Below, one piece after another: positions 20,410 through 30,633 of a DNA stretch of 64,000 nt. Position 1 is the first letter of the stretch. Every line of letters starts with the position of its first letter. Below the pieces are notes generated by a model. The model worked only from the letters and a program-made list of their open reading frames with translations, ran no database searches and had not been told where the DNA came from. The stretch comes from Leptospira noumeaensis (GTDB lineage Bacteria > Spirochaetota > Leptospiria > Leptospirales > Leptospiraceae): assembly GCF_004770765.1 (NCBI RefSeq), contig NZ_RQFK01000007.1, positions 248,001 through 312,000 of the forward strand. The letters run 5' to 3'. A program made the translations under genes and the position numbers.

Positions 20410-20790
20410 ATGAGGGCAATGGCACCCATCCAAGAAAAACGTAAATATGTCCGCGTACAACCACTGGAAAACGATCCTGTCGAAATCCATTTGATGGGAA
20501 CAGCCCTTCTCGATATCTTAAAAGCGAGTGACATAAGCGTTGGCGGTGTAGGAATCATTGCTCCTAATCACTTTGATGAATGGGATATGAATGAAACTGT
20601 CGAAATCCTCGTAGCCCTTCCGGGAGATTTAGCAGATTTCCTGGCCCGAGGAATCATCAAACAGATTGGAAAAAAATCCAAGGAATCTGGAGTTTACGGG
20701 GTACAATTTACGGAAATTGGCCCCAAAGGCAAACAAGACCTACAAGTTTACGTCAACCGCATGGTGCGCCAAGGCCGCGAATTAAAATAA
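20410..20790 (+). CDS. PilZ domain protein
   Basis: 126 residues that form one PilZ domain. The c-di-GMP-binding signatures are both present: RKYVR (RxxxR) near residue 11 and DISVGGVG (D-x-S-x-x-G) near residue 41. Probably a cytoplasmic c-di-GMP receptor affecting motility or surface properties. The ATG at 20410 is used; the ATG three codons later is nearly as likely. An inverted repeat follows, then the thiC riboswitch. Confidence 0.85.
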   Translation: MRAMAPIQEKRKYVRVQPLENDPVEIHLMGTALLDILKASDISVGGVGIIAPNHFDEWDMNETVEILVALPGDLADFLARGIIKQIGKKSKESGVYGVQFTEIGPKGKQDLQVYVNRMVRQGRELK

Positions 20791-20802
20791 GATCCTTTGA
20801 TA

Positions 20803-20827
20803 ATGGTTGTCAAAAAAATACAACCAT
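20803..20827. repeat. Short inverted repeat
   Basis: ATGGTTGT (20803-20810) and ACAACCAT (20820-20827) are exact reverse complements around a 9-base A-rich loop. It has no T-run on the plus side, so it is not a classical terminator; it might end PilZ transcription or be a binding site. Confidence 0.45.
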
Positions 20828-20844
20828 GAGAAATGATAGGTAAC

Positions 20845-20944
20845 CGTTAGGGGTGCTTGTTTTTTTGGAACTTAAGGTAACAAAGAATAGGCTGAGAAAT
20901 ACCCTTTTTGAACCTGATCCTGGTAATGCTTGCGAAGGGAAACG
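20845..20944 (+). promoter_or_regulatory. TPP (THI-box) riboswitch
   Basis: The thiamine pyrophosphate aptamer consensus is easily read. AGGGGTGCTT is on the 5' side, CTGAGAAATACCC makes the pyrimidine-sensor helix, and GAACCTGATC-CTGGTAATG then GCGAAGGGA is on the 3' side. CGTT at 20845-20848 can close P1 with AACG at 20941-20944. It precedes thiC by 112 bases, the expected target. TPP binding should lower thiC expression. Confidence 0.95.
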
Positions 20945-20965
20945 AGAAAAGTGCTTAAGTCTTGT

Positions 20966-22565
<1,600 letters not shown>

Positions 22566-22612
22566 GTTGAAATTTTTTGATTTGGCGGAACTAAGTTAAC
22601 TGATATAGATTG

Positions 22613-22645
22613 ACCCGGAGTCTTAATGGGACTTCCGGGTTTTTG
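22613..22645 (+). terminator. Rho-independent terminator after thiC
   Basis: ACCCGGA-GTC pairs with GAC-TTCCGGGT (one bulge), followed by TTTTT. It lies 47 bases after the thiC stop and is the strongest-looking terminator in this part. Confidence 0.85.
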
Positions 22646-22654
22646 TATGATAGT

Positions 22655-22963
22655 TTATCTGAAAGGATTTATAATTTCCAAGTTTTCGATTTTCTGATTC
22701 GCTTGAAGATATTCAGAATATAATTTTGAACATTTTAGTTTGAGCGCTGCGTTTATAATTAGCGAATCATAATAACTAATCTTATATTTTTCTTTAATAT
22801 TAAGAGAATCGATATAAAAACTGGGATCGGGAAAAAATTTGCACAAAGGTATTAATATGACTTCAATATATGTTCTTAATTCTTTTGCCTTGTTTTTCTT
22901 TTGAGTATCGCTGCTAAACTGATAAAGAATAATATTTGTATCTAAAAAAATCTTATCTTTCAT
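22655..22963 (-). pseudogene. VapC-like PIN-domain gene with internal in-frame deletion
   Basis: An open frame of 102 residues. It begins with IFLDTNIILYQFSSD (first PIN Asp) and ends with KYKISYYDSLIINAALKL and ENLEIINPF, as VapC-type PIN ribonucleases do. A VapC is about 130-135 residues. The part that should contain the STQVLQEF-type strand and catalytic Glu is absent between KAKEL and RTYIEV. The motif SED is SEY, so a further acidic residue is lost. I therefore read it as an inactivated toxin gene although the frame is open. The start overlaps the end of a possible antitoxin remnant. Confidence 0.6.
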
Positions 22964-23033
22964 TCATTTCATCACGTGAGAATTTCTTTTCTATTTTGAT
23001 GTGAATGTAGACGAAGTTTTTTGTTATTTGATC
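22953..23033 (-). other. Possible antitoxin C-terminal remnant
   Basis: A 26-codon frame without a start codon ends FSRDEMNER and stops 11 bases inside the PIN gene, the overlap typical of toxin-antitoxin pairs. It is preceded by an in-frame stop, so if it was an antitoxin only its tail remains. No antitoxin family is recognised; speculative. Confidence 0.2.
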
Positions 23034-23062
23034 CTACTGAAAGCCCACACTAGGCAATTAAA

Positions 23063-23757
23063 TCAAAGTCCGAGGATCTTCTGGAATGCTAAATTGATGT
23101 TTTCTGCTTCTGGTTTATGTGCTGGATCAAAGTTCGAAACTAGATTTTCAAAATGATTAATGTTGTTTTCGATATATAGGTTAAGTGTATCGATTCTTTT
23201 TTCTTCACCTAATTCTATTCCATTTCTTTTTTTGAAAAGTAGTTCAATTATTTCCTTTTTAACTATATTATCAGTCAAAACTTCATTTAATAAAACTTCA
23301 AACTCCATGGGTGGTGAACTAAGTATTCTCTGTAATTCCTACTCGCCATTTTTAAATAGTGATAAACAGTTCCTATTGGAGAAAAATATTCTTTTGATAT
23401 TTCAAAGAATATCTTAAAAAAATCCTCATTCTTTTTGTAGATGATTGGTGAGCGTAGCCATTCGAACAATACGGGGTTTGATTTATTCATTAGAAAGAAG
23501 GCTTTTTTCAAGTCCCAGCCACTATAATCCATCAATTCCTGAATGGGTATTTCAATTACATCTCTTTCAGGAAGAACACTTAAATACCAGTTCGTCTGAT
23601 GTTTATATATAAATCTTACATCATAGTCACTGTCTAATGATTCAAATCCCCAAGCTCTTGAACCGGATTCAATTGCAAAGAGGATTTTAACATTAAATTC
23701 AGCTTCTATCAATGTTAATTTCGTTTCTATTTTCTTTCTTATTTCTGGTGATATCAT
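23063..23757 (-). pseudogene. Nucleotidyltransferase (YcgL-like) broken by internal deletion and frameshift
   Basis: The 5' part (23757 down to about 23310) encodes a nucleotidyltransferase with FAIESGSRAWGFESLDSDYDV, here the G-S-x(n)-D-x-D active site, then RDVIEIPIQE and SRNYREYL. After REYL the frame shifts. The second frame resumes in the typical C-terminal piece of the same family: SPPMEFEVLLNEVL, then ELGEEKRIDTLNLYIE. The usual linking segment of about 30 residues is missing, so this looks like a deletion that is not a multiple of three. The first frame stops after LKFY. Function is probably lost. Confidence 0.7.
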
Positions 23758-23827
23758 ATTTTTTGTCTATGTTGTATATCTTTTGTTAATTTGTGTTTGT
23801 TGTTTTGCAAAAAATGCCAAAACAGTA

Positions 23828-23858
23828 AATAAAAAACCCGGGCTTTATGCACCGGGTT
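23828..23858 (-). terminator. Rho-independent terminator after the acyl-CoA dehydrogenase gene
   Basis: On the minus strand AACCCGG pairs with CCGGGTT around a 10-base loop, followed by TTTTATTT. It lies 60 bases after the stop of the minus-strand acyl-CoA dehydrogenase. Confidence 0.8.
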
Positions 23859-23917
23859 CTCTAAAAGGCTTTCGCCTGATTTTAATTTGAAAATGGAAAA
23901 TTTTTGAGACGCGGGAA

Positions 23918-25048
23918 CTACAGACCCAAACTACGTCCAATGATTTCTTTCATAATCTCTGTGGTTCCTGCATAGATGGTTTGGATCCTTGCATCGAGGT
24001 AAGCTCTTGCAATTGGGTATTCCATCATATAACCGTATCCACCAAAGAATTGTAAACATTCATCGGTATGGCGTTTTTGCATCTCTGTTGTATACCATTT
24101 ACACATAGAGGCTTCTGCCGTTGTGTTTTCGCCTTTCATATGTTCCATCACAACTTTATCGCAGAACACTTGCGCCATTTCGAGTTCGGTTGCCATTTCC
24201 GCCATTTTGAACTTTGTATTTTGGAAAGACCCGATCTTTTGGCCGAAAGCTTTTCTTTCTTTGATGTATTGGAGAGTGATTTTTTGAACCAGGCGAGTTG
24301 CTTCCACAGCAGCAACGGAAAGTACAAGTCTCTCTTGTGCTAACTTTTGCATGAGGTAACGGAAACCTTGTCCTTGTTTGCCGATCAGGTTTGATTTTGG
24401 AACAATCACATCGTTAAAATACAATTCAGAAGTGTCTTGGGCTTTGAGTCCGATCTTATCTAAATTACGTCCTCTTTCAAAACCTTTCATCCCTTCTTCA
24501 ATCATCACAAGAGATATGGTTCCGTTGTCATGTTTCACCGCAGTGATGATGAGATCCGCAAGTTGTCCATTGGAGATAAATGTTTTTTGTCCATTCACTA
24601 CAAAGTGGTCACCTTTGTCGATGGCACTCGTGCGTAGCGATTTTAAATCAGATCCGGCACCAGGCTCAGTCATCGCAACAGCTAAGATGGATTCCCCAGA
24701 AGCGCATTTTGGCAACCAACGTTTCTTTTGTTCATCACTTGCATAAGTAGAGATATAAGGGGCAATCACGTCATTATGAAGGGATATAAAAAATCCACTA
24801 TTTCCCACACGAGAGGATTCTTCAATGATGATGATATTATAGAGGAAGTCGGCACCAGAACCGCCGTATTCAGTGGGGACATCGGGACAGAGAAGACCAT
24901 TTTCACCCGCCTTTCTCCAGACTTCTTTTGGCACGATATGGTTTTTTTCCCATTCTTCGTGGTGTGGTTTTACTTCTGTTTCAAAAAATTTCCGAGCCAT
25001 CTCGCGGAATTGATGGTGTTCTTCAGTAAAGGGGAGGATACGCTCCAT
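23918..25048 (-). CDS. Acyl-CoA dehydrogenase
   Basis: 376 residues, the normal length for soluble FAD-dependent acyl-CoA dehydrogenases that introduce the first double bond in beta-oxidation. Landmarks: AMTEPGAGSDLKSL (FAD/substrate region), NGQKTFISNG, QERLVLSVAAVEA, KERKAFGQ, FFGGYGYMMEYPIARAYLDARI and YAGTTEIMKEIIGR. In short/medium-chain enzymes the catalytic Glu is in YEG; here it is YAG, so the base is probably in the helix-G region as in long-chain and isovaleryl enzymes. Substrate chain length is not established. Last gene of a minus-strand run from 28466. Confidence 0.9.
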   Translation of the reverse strand: MERILPFTEEHHQFREMARKFFETEVKPHHEEWEKNHIVPKEVWRKAGENGLLCPDVPTEYGGSGADFLYNIIIIEESSRVGNSGFFISLHNDVIAPYISTYASDEQKKRWLPKCASGESILAVAMTEPGAGSDLKSLRTSAIDKGDHFVVNGQKTFISNGQLADLIITAVKHDNGTISLVMIEEGMKGFERGRNLDKIGLKAQDTSELYFNDVIVPKSNLIGKQGQGFRYLMQKLAQERLVLSVAAVEATRLVQKITLQYIKERKAFGQKIGSFQNTKFKMAEMATELEMAQVFCDKVVMEHMKGENTTAEASMCKWYTTEMQKRHTDECLQFFGGYGYMMEYPIARAYLDARIQTIYAGTTEIMKEIIGRSLGL

Positions 25049-25099
25049 ATGATTTGTGACTCCTTGATATGGAAATGCTACAAAAATGGCGAATTGAGG

Positions 25100-27253
25100 T
25101 CAATTATAAACAGTGTTCAGCTTCATGTAAACACCAGGATTTTTCTTAATGTACTGGATGGCGTCTTCTTCCGAAAGGACATAGAGTTCCGTTCCTGGCC
25201 AGGCAATGAAACTGAAATTGGACGGAAGGTTTTTTGTAAGGGAATAGATTTCTCCTACAAAGTCCCCAGCGCCCAGTTCCCGAATGGTTTTGTGGTTTTG
25301 CATGACCACAACGGTTCCTGACCTAACGATAAAGGCATTGTGAAAGGTATGACCCTCTTCAATGAGAGATGCTTCCTTTTTCACAGTTTCTAGTTTGAGG
25401 ATGAGTTCCAGTTGGGTGACTTGGTAACTGGTAAGCCCACGAAAGGTTTGGGATTCTGTGAGAGTTTTCCAAGTATTGGTCTCTCGGATGCTATTCAGTT
25501 TGGTTAGGTTTTCATGGAGTTTAGATCCACGGATGAACTGAAAGAATCTGGTTTTTTCAATCGTAAGGGCCAACACATCGGTTTCTGCAAACACATCGGC
25601 TTGGCGGGCTGTATCCAAAATTAAAGATGCTTCGCCAAAGTATTCGTAAGTTCCATACCGTTTGACGGCCGTTGGGTCTCCCGAAAGTCCTTCAAACCGA
25701 ACGTTCCCTGAGGCAATGATAAAAAACCTATCCCCGTGAGTTCCTTTTTTGATGATTTGTTCCCCGCGTCGGAAACGTTCTTCCTTTACGATTTGTAAAA
25801 ACTCTTTGGCTTTTTCGATAGGGAATCCAGAAAAAATATCAATCTGAGAAAGGATTTCTAAAAGTTGGAAAGCCTCTTGGTGTTTGGGAGGAGTGATTTC
25901 CGGATACAAAGTATTTTCAATTCCAAACTTAGCAAGTGTCAGGTGGTTCCCCTCTGGCATATCTTTAGCAGCAATATGGTAGACTGTGATTCGTTTTTGT
26001 ATTTCTTCCGGCAAAGAGGCAAGGTAACTGATCTTTGTATGCAGAGGAGGAACACCAGCCTCGTGGTAAATGATTTTACGATCCCAAGGGAAATCTTTTA
26101 AGAACTGGTATCTTGATTCCGGAAATACACCTTTTTTGTACATTTCTTCAAAGGCATCTGGATCATTTAAATGGTCAGAAGTGTAATAGAAAGATTGGTC
26201 TTGGAAAAAAAATTCGAAACCAACTGACGGAATGGAATGGAGAGCATAATGAAAATAAAATTCTCCACCGTTGATGATGGTAGGCCTTCCGATCACAACA
26301 GGTATAAAATCAAATAGGTCTGTGATTTCACGGCGCGGAATTTTTGTTAAACTACAGTATTTTTTTAGGAAAGATTCCATCACTGTGGCAGTGGCATAAA
26401 TCGTGATTTTGGATTCTTCTAAAATCTTTTGGAAGGTTCCGGCATCATGGTCGGCATGGCAATGGGTGAGGATGATGGAGTTGATAAACTTTGGATTGAC
26501 ATTGGATTCTCGTAACCACTCGGTCGAATTCACCGGTGGGTCCACCATGATCCCTTGGCCATTTAGCCAAATGATAAATCCTGAAGTGTTGTCTGTAGGA
26601 TCAAATCCATGGGAAGGCCCAAGGCAAGTGATCCCAATGATGGGAGGTTGGAAAGGTTCTTCGAGTCTCTTTCCAATGTCATACTTTACATGAAAGTCGA
26701 CTTCACCCGGAGTTTTGATTTTTTTATCTCCATCCACAATGAGAAATTCATTGGAGGGGAGTTGTTCGATGGTGATTTTTCCAAACTGGGCTTTGTGGTT
26801 TTCGTCGAAGAGAACAAACTCAACCACTTCTTCCATAGTTTTATAACTACGGAAATGTGCCATCTCCGCTTTGATATCAGGGAAACCAAAACTTGCAGTT
26901 CCATCGATAAACTCGGAGGCAAGGTTTAATTCTTGAGGCCCCATTAAAGATTCCCCGAGAACAATGGTTAGCTGTTCTTTTTGTTCGGGAGAACAAACGA
27001 TAAATGTTTTTTTTCCACCTCTAAAGAAGAAGTTGAAGTAAATTGGGAATTCTAACTCCGCTATGGAGATCCCTTTTTCGACATGGAAGAATTTATTAGG
27101 GAGGACAAACACCAGAGGGGTCTTCTTTTCGAGCCCCATGGTGTCTTTAATTGTTTCCGGAGGGGATCCAATTTGGATGTACCCTTCGGATGTATCGACT
27201 AAATATCCCCCTCTAGGGAGAGCGGTAAAACCATTCGGTTCAGAACTGACCAT
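25100..27253 (-). CDS. Metallo-beta-lactamase fold protein fused to two cyclic nucleotide-binding domains
   Basis: 717 residues in an unusual order. Residues about 1-200 form an unrecognised N-terminal region; about 205-440 an MBL hydrolase domain with ILTHCHADHDAG (H-x-H-x-D-H) near 264; about 455-575 a cNMP-binding domain with RGEQIIKKGTHGDRFFIIASG; about 590-715 a second CNB with SLIEEGHTFHNAFIVRSG. A further His (YHEAGVPPLH) and YTSDHLNDPD supply likely metal ligands. A ligand-controlled hydrolase, possibly a phosphodiesterase, is plausible; the substrate is unknown. It begins 18 bases after trxA and is followed by acyl-CoA dehydrogenase. The ATG has no clear Shine-Dalgarno. Confidence 0.8.
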   Translation of the reverse strand: MVSSEPNGFTALPRGGYLVDTSEGYIQIGSPPETIKDTMGLEKKTPLVFVLPNKFFHVEKGISIAELEFPIYFNFFFRGGKKTFIVCSPEQKEQLTIVLGESLMGPQELNLASEFIDGTASFGFPDIKAEMAHFRSYKTMEEVVEFVLFDENHKAQFGKITIEQLPSNEFLIVDGDKKIKTPGEVDFHVKYDIGKRLEEPFQPPIIGITCLGPSHGFDPTDNTSGFIIWLNGQGIMVDPPVNSTEWLRESNVNPKFINSIILTHCHADHDAGTFQKILEESKITIYATATVMESFLKKYCSLTKIPRREITDLFDFIPVVIGRPTIINGGEFYFHYALHSIPSVGFEFFFQDQSFYYTSDHLNDPDAFEEMYKKGVFPESRYQFLKDFPWDRKIIYHEAGVPPLHTKISYLASLPEEIQKRITVYHIAAKDMPEGNHLTLAKFGIENTLYPEITPPKHQEAFQLLEILSQIDIFSGFPIEKAKEFLQIVKEERFRRGEQIIKKGTHGDRFFIIASGNVRFEGLSGDPTAVKRYGTYEYFGEASLILDTARQADVFAETDVLALTIEKTRFFQFIRGSKLHENLTKLNSIRETNTWKTLTESQTFRGLTSYQVTQLELILKLETVKKEASLIEEGHTFHNAFIVRSGTVVVMQNHKTIRELGAGDFVGEIYSLTKNLPSNFSFIAWPGTELYVLSEEDAIQYIKKNPGVYMKLNTVYN

Positions 27254-27271
27254 TAGGGGATAATTTATTTC

Positions 27272-27583
27272 CTACTTGTGATTTTCTATAAATTTTTTAA
27301 TTTGCGGTTTTGGTAAAGCGCCAATTGCTTTATCCACTAAAACTCCATCTTTGTAAAGAAGAAGAGTAGGGATCGATTGGATGCCCAATTCCTGCGCAGT
27401 CTTCTGATTGAAATCAACGTTTAGTTTTGTAATTTTGATATCAGCCATTTCCTGTGATAATTCATCAAGAACAGGAGCCACCATTCGACAAGGTCCGCAC
27501 CATTCCGCCCAACAATCCACGAGTACTACGCCCTTAGCAGTTTCTGCTTTGAAATTGGCGTCTGTGACTTCCGTTAGTGCCAT
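27272..27583 (-). CDS. trxA: Thioredoxin
   Basis: 103 residues with the canonical redox site WAEWCGPCRMVAP near residues 26-38, the cis-Pro segment SIPTLLLYKDG, and LNVDFNQKTAQELGI. Cytoplasmic dithiol-disulphide oxidoreductase. AAAGGAG precedes the ATG with ideal spacing, suggesting strong translation. The MBL-CNB gene starts 18 bases downstream. Confidence 0.95.
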   Translation of the reverse strand: MALTEVTDANFKAETAKGVVLVDCWAEWCGPCRMVAPVLDELSQEMADIKITKLNVDFNQKTAQELGIQSIPTLLLYKDGVLVDKAIGALPKPQIKKFIENHK

Positions 27584-27656
27584 ATTTCGAAATCTCCTTT
27601 TGAAAGGTATTCTCCTTTCTATAAACTAGACTGGGGATTCTAGGGAAAAACGTCGA

Positions 27657-28466
27657 TTATTGTTTCTTTTTTTTCTTTTTATCGTCGGATTCGAGGTCCG
27701 CAATTTTCTGTTGGAAGGATTCGATCAGAGTTTTTGTTTTTTCCAAGTCATCATTTTCGCCAGTAATTTGGAAAATTTTACGGTTCATCTCCAACATTTC
27801 TACAGAATGTTTCAAATCTGTGGAATCTTGTGTAGACATTTCAAATTTTGTCCTATAATCCTGGGCAGCTTGGTTAGCAAGTTCTATGACAAGGTTGAAG
27901 TGTTCTTTGCGGATGTAGTAATAAGGATTCTCAAGATCTTGTTCTCTTTCGTAAGCAATAAAATCAAAAAGGTTTTTCGTACAAGCCGCAACTCTGAAAT
28001 TGATGTCTGGCCAAGACCATTTCCATTTGGAGTTGGTTCCAAAAGCAGCCGTGGTTTTTTTCATGGCTTGGAGTAGGCCTTTCACAAGATTCAGTCTTTG
28101 TGTGGGTGTGAACCTTTCGATTTTAGCGAGTAACTCTTTGTTTTCAGAAAGGGAACCGTCGACGTTGTTCCCCACTGTTTTTTCGATAAAAGAGATAGCG
28201 TTATAAATTTCTTTTCTAGCAGTTTCGAGATAGTTGTTATTGTTGATTTCTAAAATGGCAGTAGAAAGTTCATTGATCACAATACAGGTGTTAATGGTTT
28301 TTATGGAGTTAATGGCAAGGGAGATATTAAAATAAGGTTCCATGTCCTTACTTTTTTTGGCTTGGACTTTGAAGATATTGGCCTCTTTTTTCAGTTCCTC
28401 TAGGTAGTTTTTGAAATCTACCAGTTTGTCATTGAAGTCTGCCTTTTTTTCCTTTGTGATCGCCAT
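27657..28466 (-). CDS. Conserved-looking cytoplasmic helical protein, unknown function
   Basis: 269 residues, not recognised. Largely helical, with no signal peptide or membrane segment. The first 40 residues and a C-terminal stretch (about 225-260) could form coiled coils, and the protein ends in a basic KKKKKKQ tail. A central [11 protein letters not shown] motif is distinctive. It is first in the minus-strand run hypothetical-trxA-MBL/CNB-acyl-CoA dehydrogenase, 73 bases before trxA. No function can be given. Confidence 0.65.
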   Translation of the reverse strand: MAITKEKKADFNDKLVDFKNYLEELKKEANIFKVQAKKSKDMEPYFNISLAINSIKTINTCIVINELSTAILEINNNNYLETARKEIYNAISFIEKTVGNNVDGSLSENKELLAKIERFTPTQRLNLVKGLLQAMKKTTAAFGTNSKWKWSWPDINFRVAACTKNLFDFIAYEREQDLENPYYYIRKEHFNLVIELANQAAQDYRTKFEMSTQDSTDLKHSVEMLEMNRKIFQITGENDDLEKTKTLIESFQQKIADLESDDKKKKKKQ

Positions 28467-28552
28467 AGTCTGGTTTCATTTTCGGCAGATGGGACTGGTT
28501 TTGTCCATAAAAAACATCGACCAGGGGGAGATCCTACCGAAACTGGAATAGA

Positions 28553-28765
28553 ATGGACAATTCTCCACGGAAACAAAGGGATCTACTCGATTTACTCGAC
28601 ACCTACAAATACATGAACCAGGCCATATTCTGGGATTTTTTGGATTTGGATGGTCGTTGGGATTTTGCGAATGGTTGGCTGCATTTAAACCATCCGGAAG
28701 ACGAGTGGAGGGTGAGGGCATCGGAACAATTTCCCCCCATCCGCCCGGAAGGTACCGACCACTAA
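28553..28765 (+). CDS. Small acidic protein, unknown function
   Basis: 70 residues: helical start DLLDLLDTYKYMNQA, then an aromatic, acidic part FWDFLDLDGRWDF and a Pro-rich end. Codon use and composition are protein-like, unlike the opposite-strand frame over the same bases, which is Pro/Cys-rich. The upstream GGAAT is only a weak ribosome-binding site. It fills most of the space between two minus-strand genes. Moderate belief that it is expressed. Confidence 0.45.
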   Translation: MDNSPRKQRDLLDLLDTYKYMNQAIFWDFLDLDGRWDFANGWLHLNHPEDEWRVRASEQFPPIRPEGTDH

Positions 28766-28797
28766 TCCTTTCGGATTTTCAGGTCAGTATTTTTGAT

Positions 28798-28821
28798 TCC
28801 AAGACCAAACCTGGTCTTGGA
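28798..28821. repeat. Inverted repeat, possible terminator between convergent genes
   Basis: TCCAAGACC and GGTCTTGGA are exact complements around a 6-base loop. It lies between the small plus-strand gene and the end of the minus-strand exported-protein gene. The T run is weak on both strands, so the terminator role is inferred from location. Confidence 0.5.
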
Positions 28822-28829
28822 TTTACCAA

Positions 28830-29681
28830 TTAGTAAGTAATTCTTAAGTCAGAGATATCAATAAACTTTCTAAAAAGAAGGCTATTGGTTGGTTTTTTTG
28901 TATCAAACACAAGAACTGCCACTTTGTTAAAAGTTAAAAAGTTTGGTCTGTACTGTGTGTAGTGATGGCTCGTAATGTTTGTACGATACTTGTTATTGTA
29001 AATTGTATAAGTGTGTTTAGGAAGAGTTTCATGCACTTGGCGTTTTTTCTCATCTTCTGTTTGAGCCACATAGTTATACATTACTTGTTTGTCTTTTGTC
29101 GGTCCTGTTTCACCAAACAGAGTGAAGGGGAGCGCTTTTGCATTGTTTTTACAAAGGTAATCTACTACTTCTGTAAATGTAGGTTCTGGCATTTCTGCTT
29201 CAAATCCAGCGTAGTGGCGTTTTTCTACTTCTGCTTTTTTCTTTGCATAAGTTTCTTCACCCCAAATTTCTTTAGCAGTGACTGGAGTTGGCATTACATT
29301 GGAAAAGTATAAAGTTCTATCTTCTTTTTCAGGATCAGCCTTTCTCCAAGCAGGATAAGGTATGAGTTTTCTTTCCTCGGCATTGGTTCTGTCTCCCTCG
29401 TATCCAGCAAGAACATAGATTGCATATTCTTGATTGTCTGGAACCCGAGATTCTAGTTCCACTTGTACATCCAAAAATTCACCTTTTCCTGTATCAGCAT
29501 GTCGTCTAACAAAGTTTACACTTTTTAGGCGAATCCTTGTATCATACATGGAAAGAGGATACAGATCACGACCGTCTTTGGAAGCAACTGCTCCCGTTGT
29601 CCCTTGTGTATTCCCTGATTCTTGAGCAAAAAGTGCACAAGTGAGTAGGGTGAATGAAATGGCGAATATTGTTTTGTTCAT
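28830..29681 (-). CDS. Exported protein of unknown function, Leptospira-type
   Basis: 283 residues. Signal peptide MNKTIFAISFTLLTCALFAQ with a probable type I site after AQ; the Cys at 15 gives LLTC, a poor lipobox alternative. The mature protein begins with a low-complexity ESGNTQGTTG, then YPLSMYDTRIRLKSVNFV and a beta-rich body rich in Tyr and Lys, ending SLLFRKFIDISDLRITY. I do not recognise a family. A periplasmic or outer-membrane location is inferred from the signal peptide only. Monocistronic appearance with a hairpin downstream. Confidence 0.65.
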   Translation of the reverse strand: MNKTIFAISFTLLTCALFAQESGNTQGTTGAVASKDGRDLYPLSMYDTRIRLKSVNFVRRHADTGKGEFLDVQVELESRVPDNQEYAIYVLAGYEGDRTNAEERKLIPYPAWRKADPEKEDRTLYFSNVMPTPVTAKEIWGEETYAKKKAEVEKRHYAGFEAEMPEPTFTEVVDYLCKNNAKALPFTLFGETGPTKDKQVMYNYVAQTEDEKKRQVHETLPKHTYTIYNNKYRTNITSHHYTQYRPNFLTFNKVAVLVFDTKKPTNSLLFRKFIDISDLRITY

Positions 29682-29746
29682 GTTCCGACTACCAATTTGG
29701 TTTATACAGATAGTATCGAAGAAAAGCCCTGGAAAAATTAGGGAAA

Positions 29747-30103
29747 TTAGGCTTTTTTCGGGCGATTGTTCTCATCCACGAAGACTACCTTCGGTTTGTA
29801 ATCTGCCGGTAGCTCTTTTTCCACCACTTGGCCATAAGTAATGATGATGACTTTGTCCCCTTTCATTCCAAGCCTTGCCGCTGCCCCGTTCAAACAAATG
29901 GTTCCCGAACCGCGTTCTCCCACAATCAGGTAAGTCTCAAACCGAGCCCCGTTATTTACGTTCACTACACTGACTTGTTCATAAGGTCTCATTCCGGCCA
30001 AATCCATCAGGTCTTGGTCAACGGTGAGGCTACCTTCGTAGTGGAGTTCGGCCTCAGTGACGATGGCTCTGTGGATTTTGCCTTTGCAAACAGTGATGAT
30101 CAT
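29747..30103 (-). CDS. panD: Aspartate 1-decarboxylase proenzyme
   Basis: 118 residues, typical of bacterial PanD, which makes beta-alanine for pantothenate/CoA. The self-cleavage site Gly24-Ser25 (HYEGSLTVD), catalytic Lys9 (CKGKIHRA), Tyr58-region [13 protein letters not shown] and the stretch [13 protein letters not shown] [14 protein letters not shown] are all present. The start overlaps the stop of the Panacea-domain gene as ATGA, so translation is probably coupled. Confidence 0.95.
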   Translation of the reverse strand: MIITVCKGKIHRAIVTEAELHYEGSLTVDQDLMDLAGMRPYEQVSVVNVNNGARFETYLIVGERGSGTICLNGAAARLGMKGDKVIIITYGQVVEKELPADYKPKVVFVDENNRPKKA

Positions 30104-30633
30104 TCTGACCTCTCAAATAAAACTCTAAACATTTTGCCCGATAGATTCAAAAGGCTTTTTTGGACGAGAACATGGATTTTCGTATTGATCCGATCCACAG
30201 AAAAAGGGATGGAATCAAATAGTGGGGTGACTACGTAGTTTTCGTAGAGATTCGGATAATGCCGATTTTCATCCACCACCCGGCCACGAAAAGTTTCTAT
30301 GACCTTCATCATCACCCGTTTGTCTTCCCGGGAGAGGACAAGACCTTCCATTGGTTTTAGGAATCGTAAGGTAAAACCTTGGATACCGTTGCCTTCAATT
30401 TTGGGAATGGCGTCGATATGGCCTTTTTCTTTCAAAAATAAAAGTGCTTCGTTCAGTTTGACGGGGTAAGGGGAGTCTTCTAAGTGGATATAGTCTCCTC
30501 TTGTGATCATCTCCGCATGTTTTTGGAAATGAACACCATCCGAATAGTAAAGCAGTTTCGCCAAATCCAGGCGGGCTCTACCATTGGGTGATTTTTCGAG
30601 GATCCAAAGGACCGCATGATAAAGTTTCTCCAT
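30100..30633 (-). CDS. Panacea (SocA/GepA-like) domain protein
   Basis: 177 residues. The N-terminal half fits the Panacea/DUF4065 domain of SocA antitoxins and phage Gep[17 protein letters not shown] then [15 protein letters not shown]. The C-terminal part has [13 protein letters not shown] and a basic end. Panacea proteins often serve as antitoxins or proteolysis adaptors, but here no toxin gene is adjacent and it is coupled to panD by an ATGA overlap. AAGGAAG precedes the ATG. Its start overlaps the divergent lipB start by 18 bases. Confidence 0.75.
   Translation of the reverse strand: MEKLYHAVLWILEKSPNGRARLDLAKLLYYSDGVHFQKHAEMITRGDYIHLEDSPYPVKLNEALLFLKEKGHIDAIPKIEGNGIQGFTLRFLKPMEGLVLSREDKRVMMKVIETFRGRVVDENRHYPNLYENYVVTPLFDSIPFSVDRINTKIHVLVQKSLLNLSGKMFRVLFERSE

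Noticed and set aside
28476..28721. An 81-codon minus-strand frame opposite the small acidic protein
   Set aside because: Pro/Arg/Cys-rich, and the plus-strand frame over the same bases looks much more protein-like.
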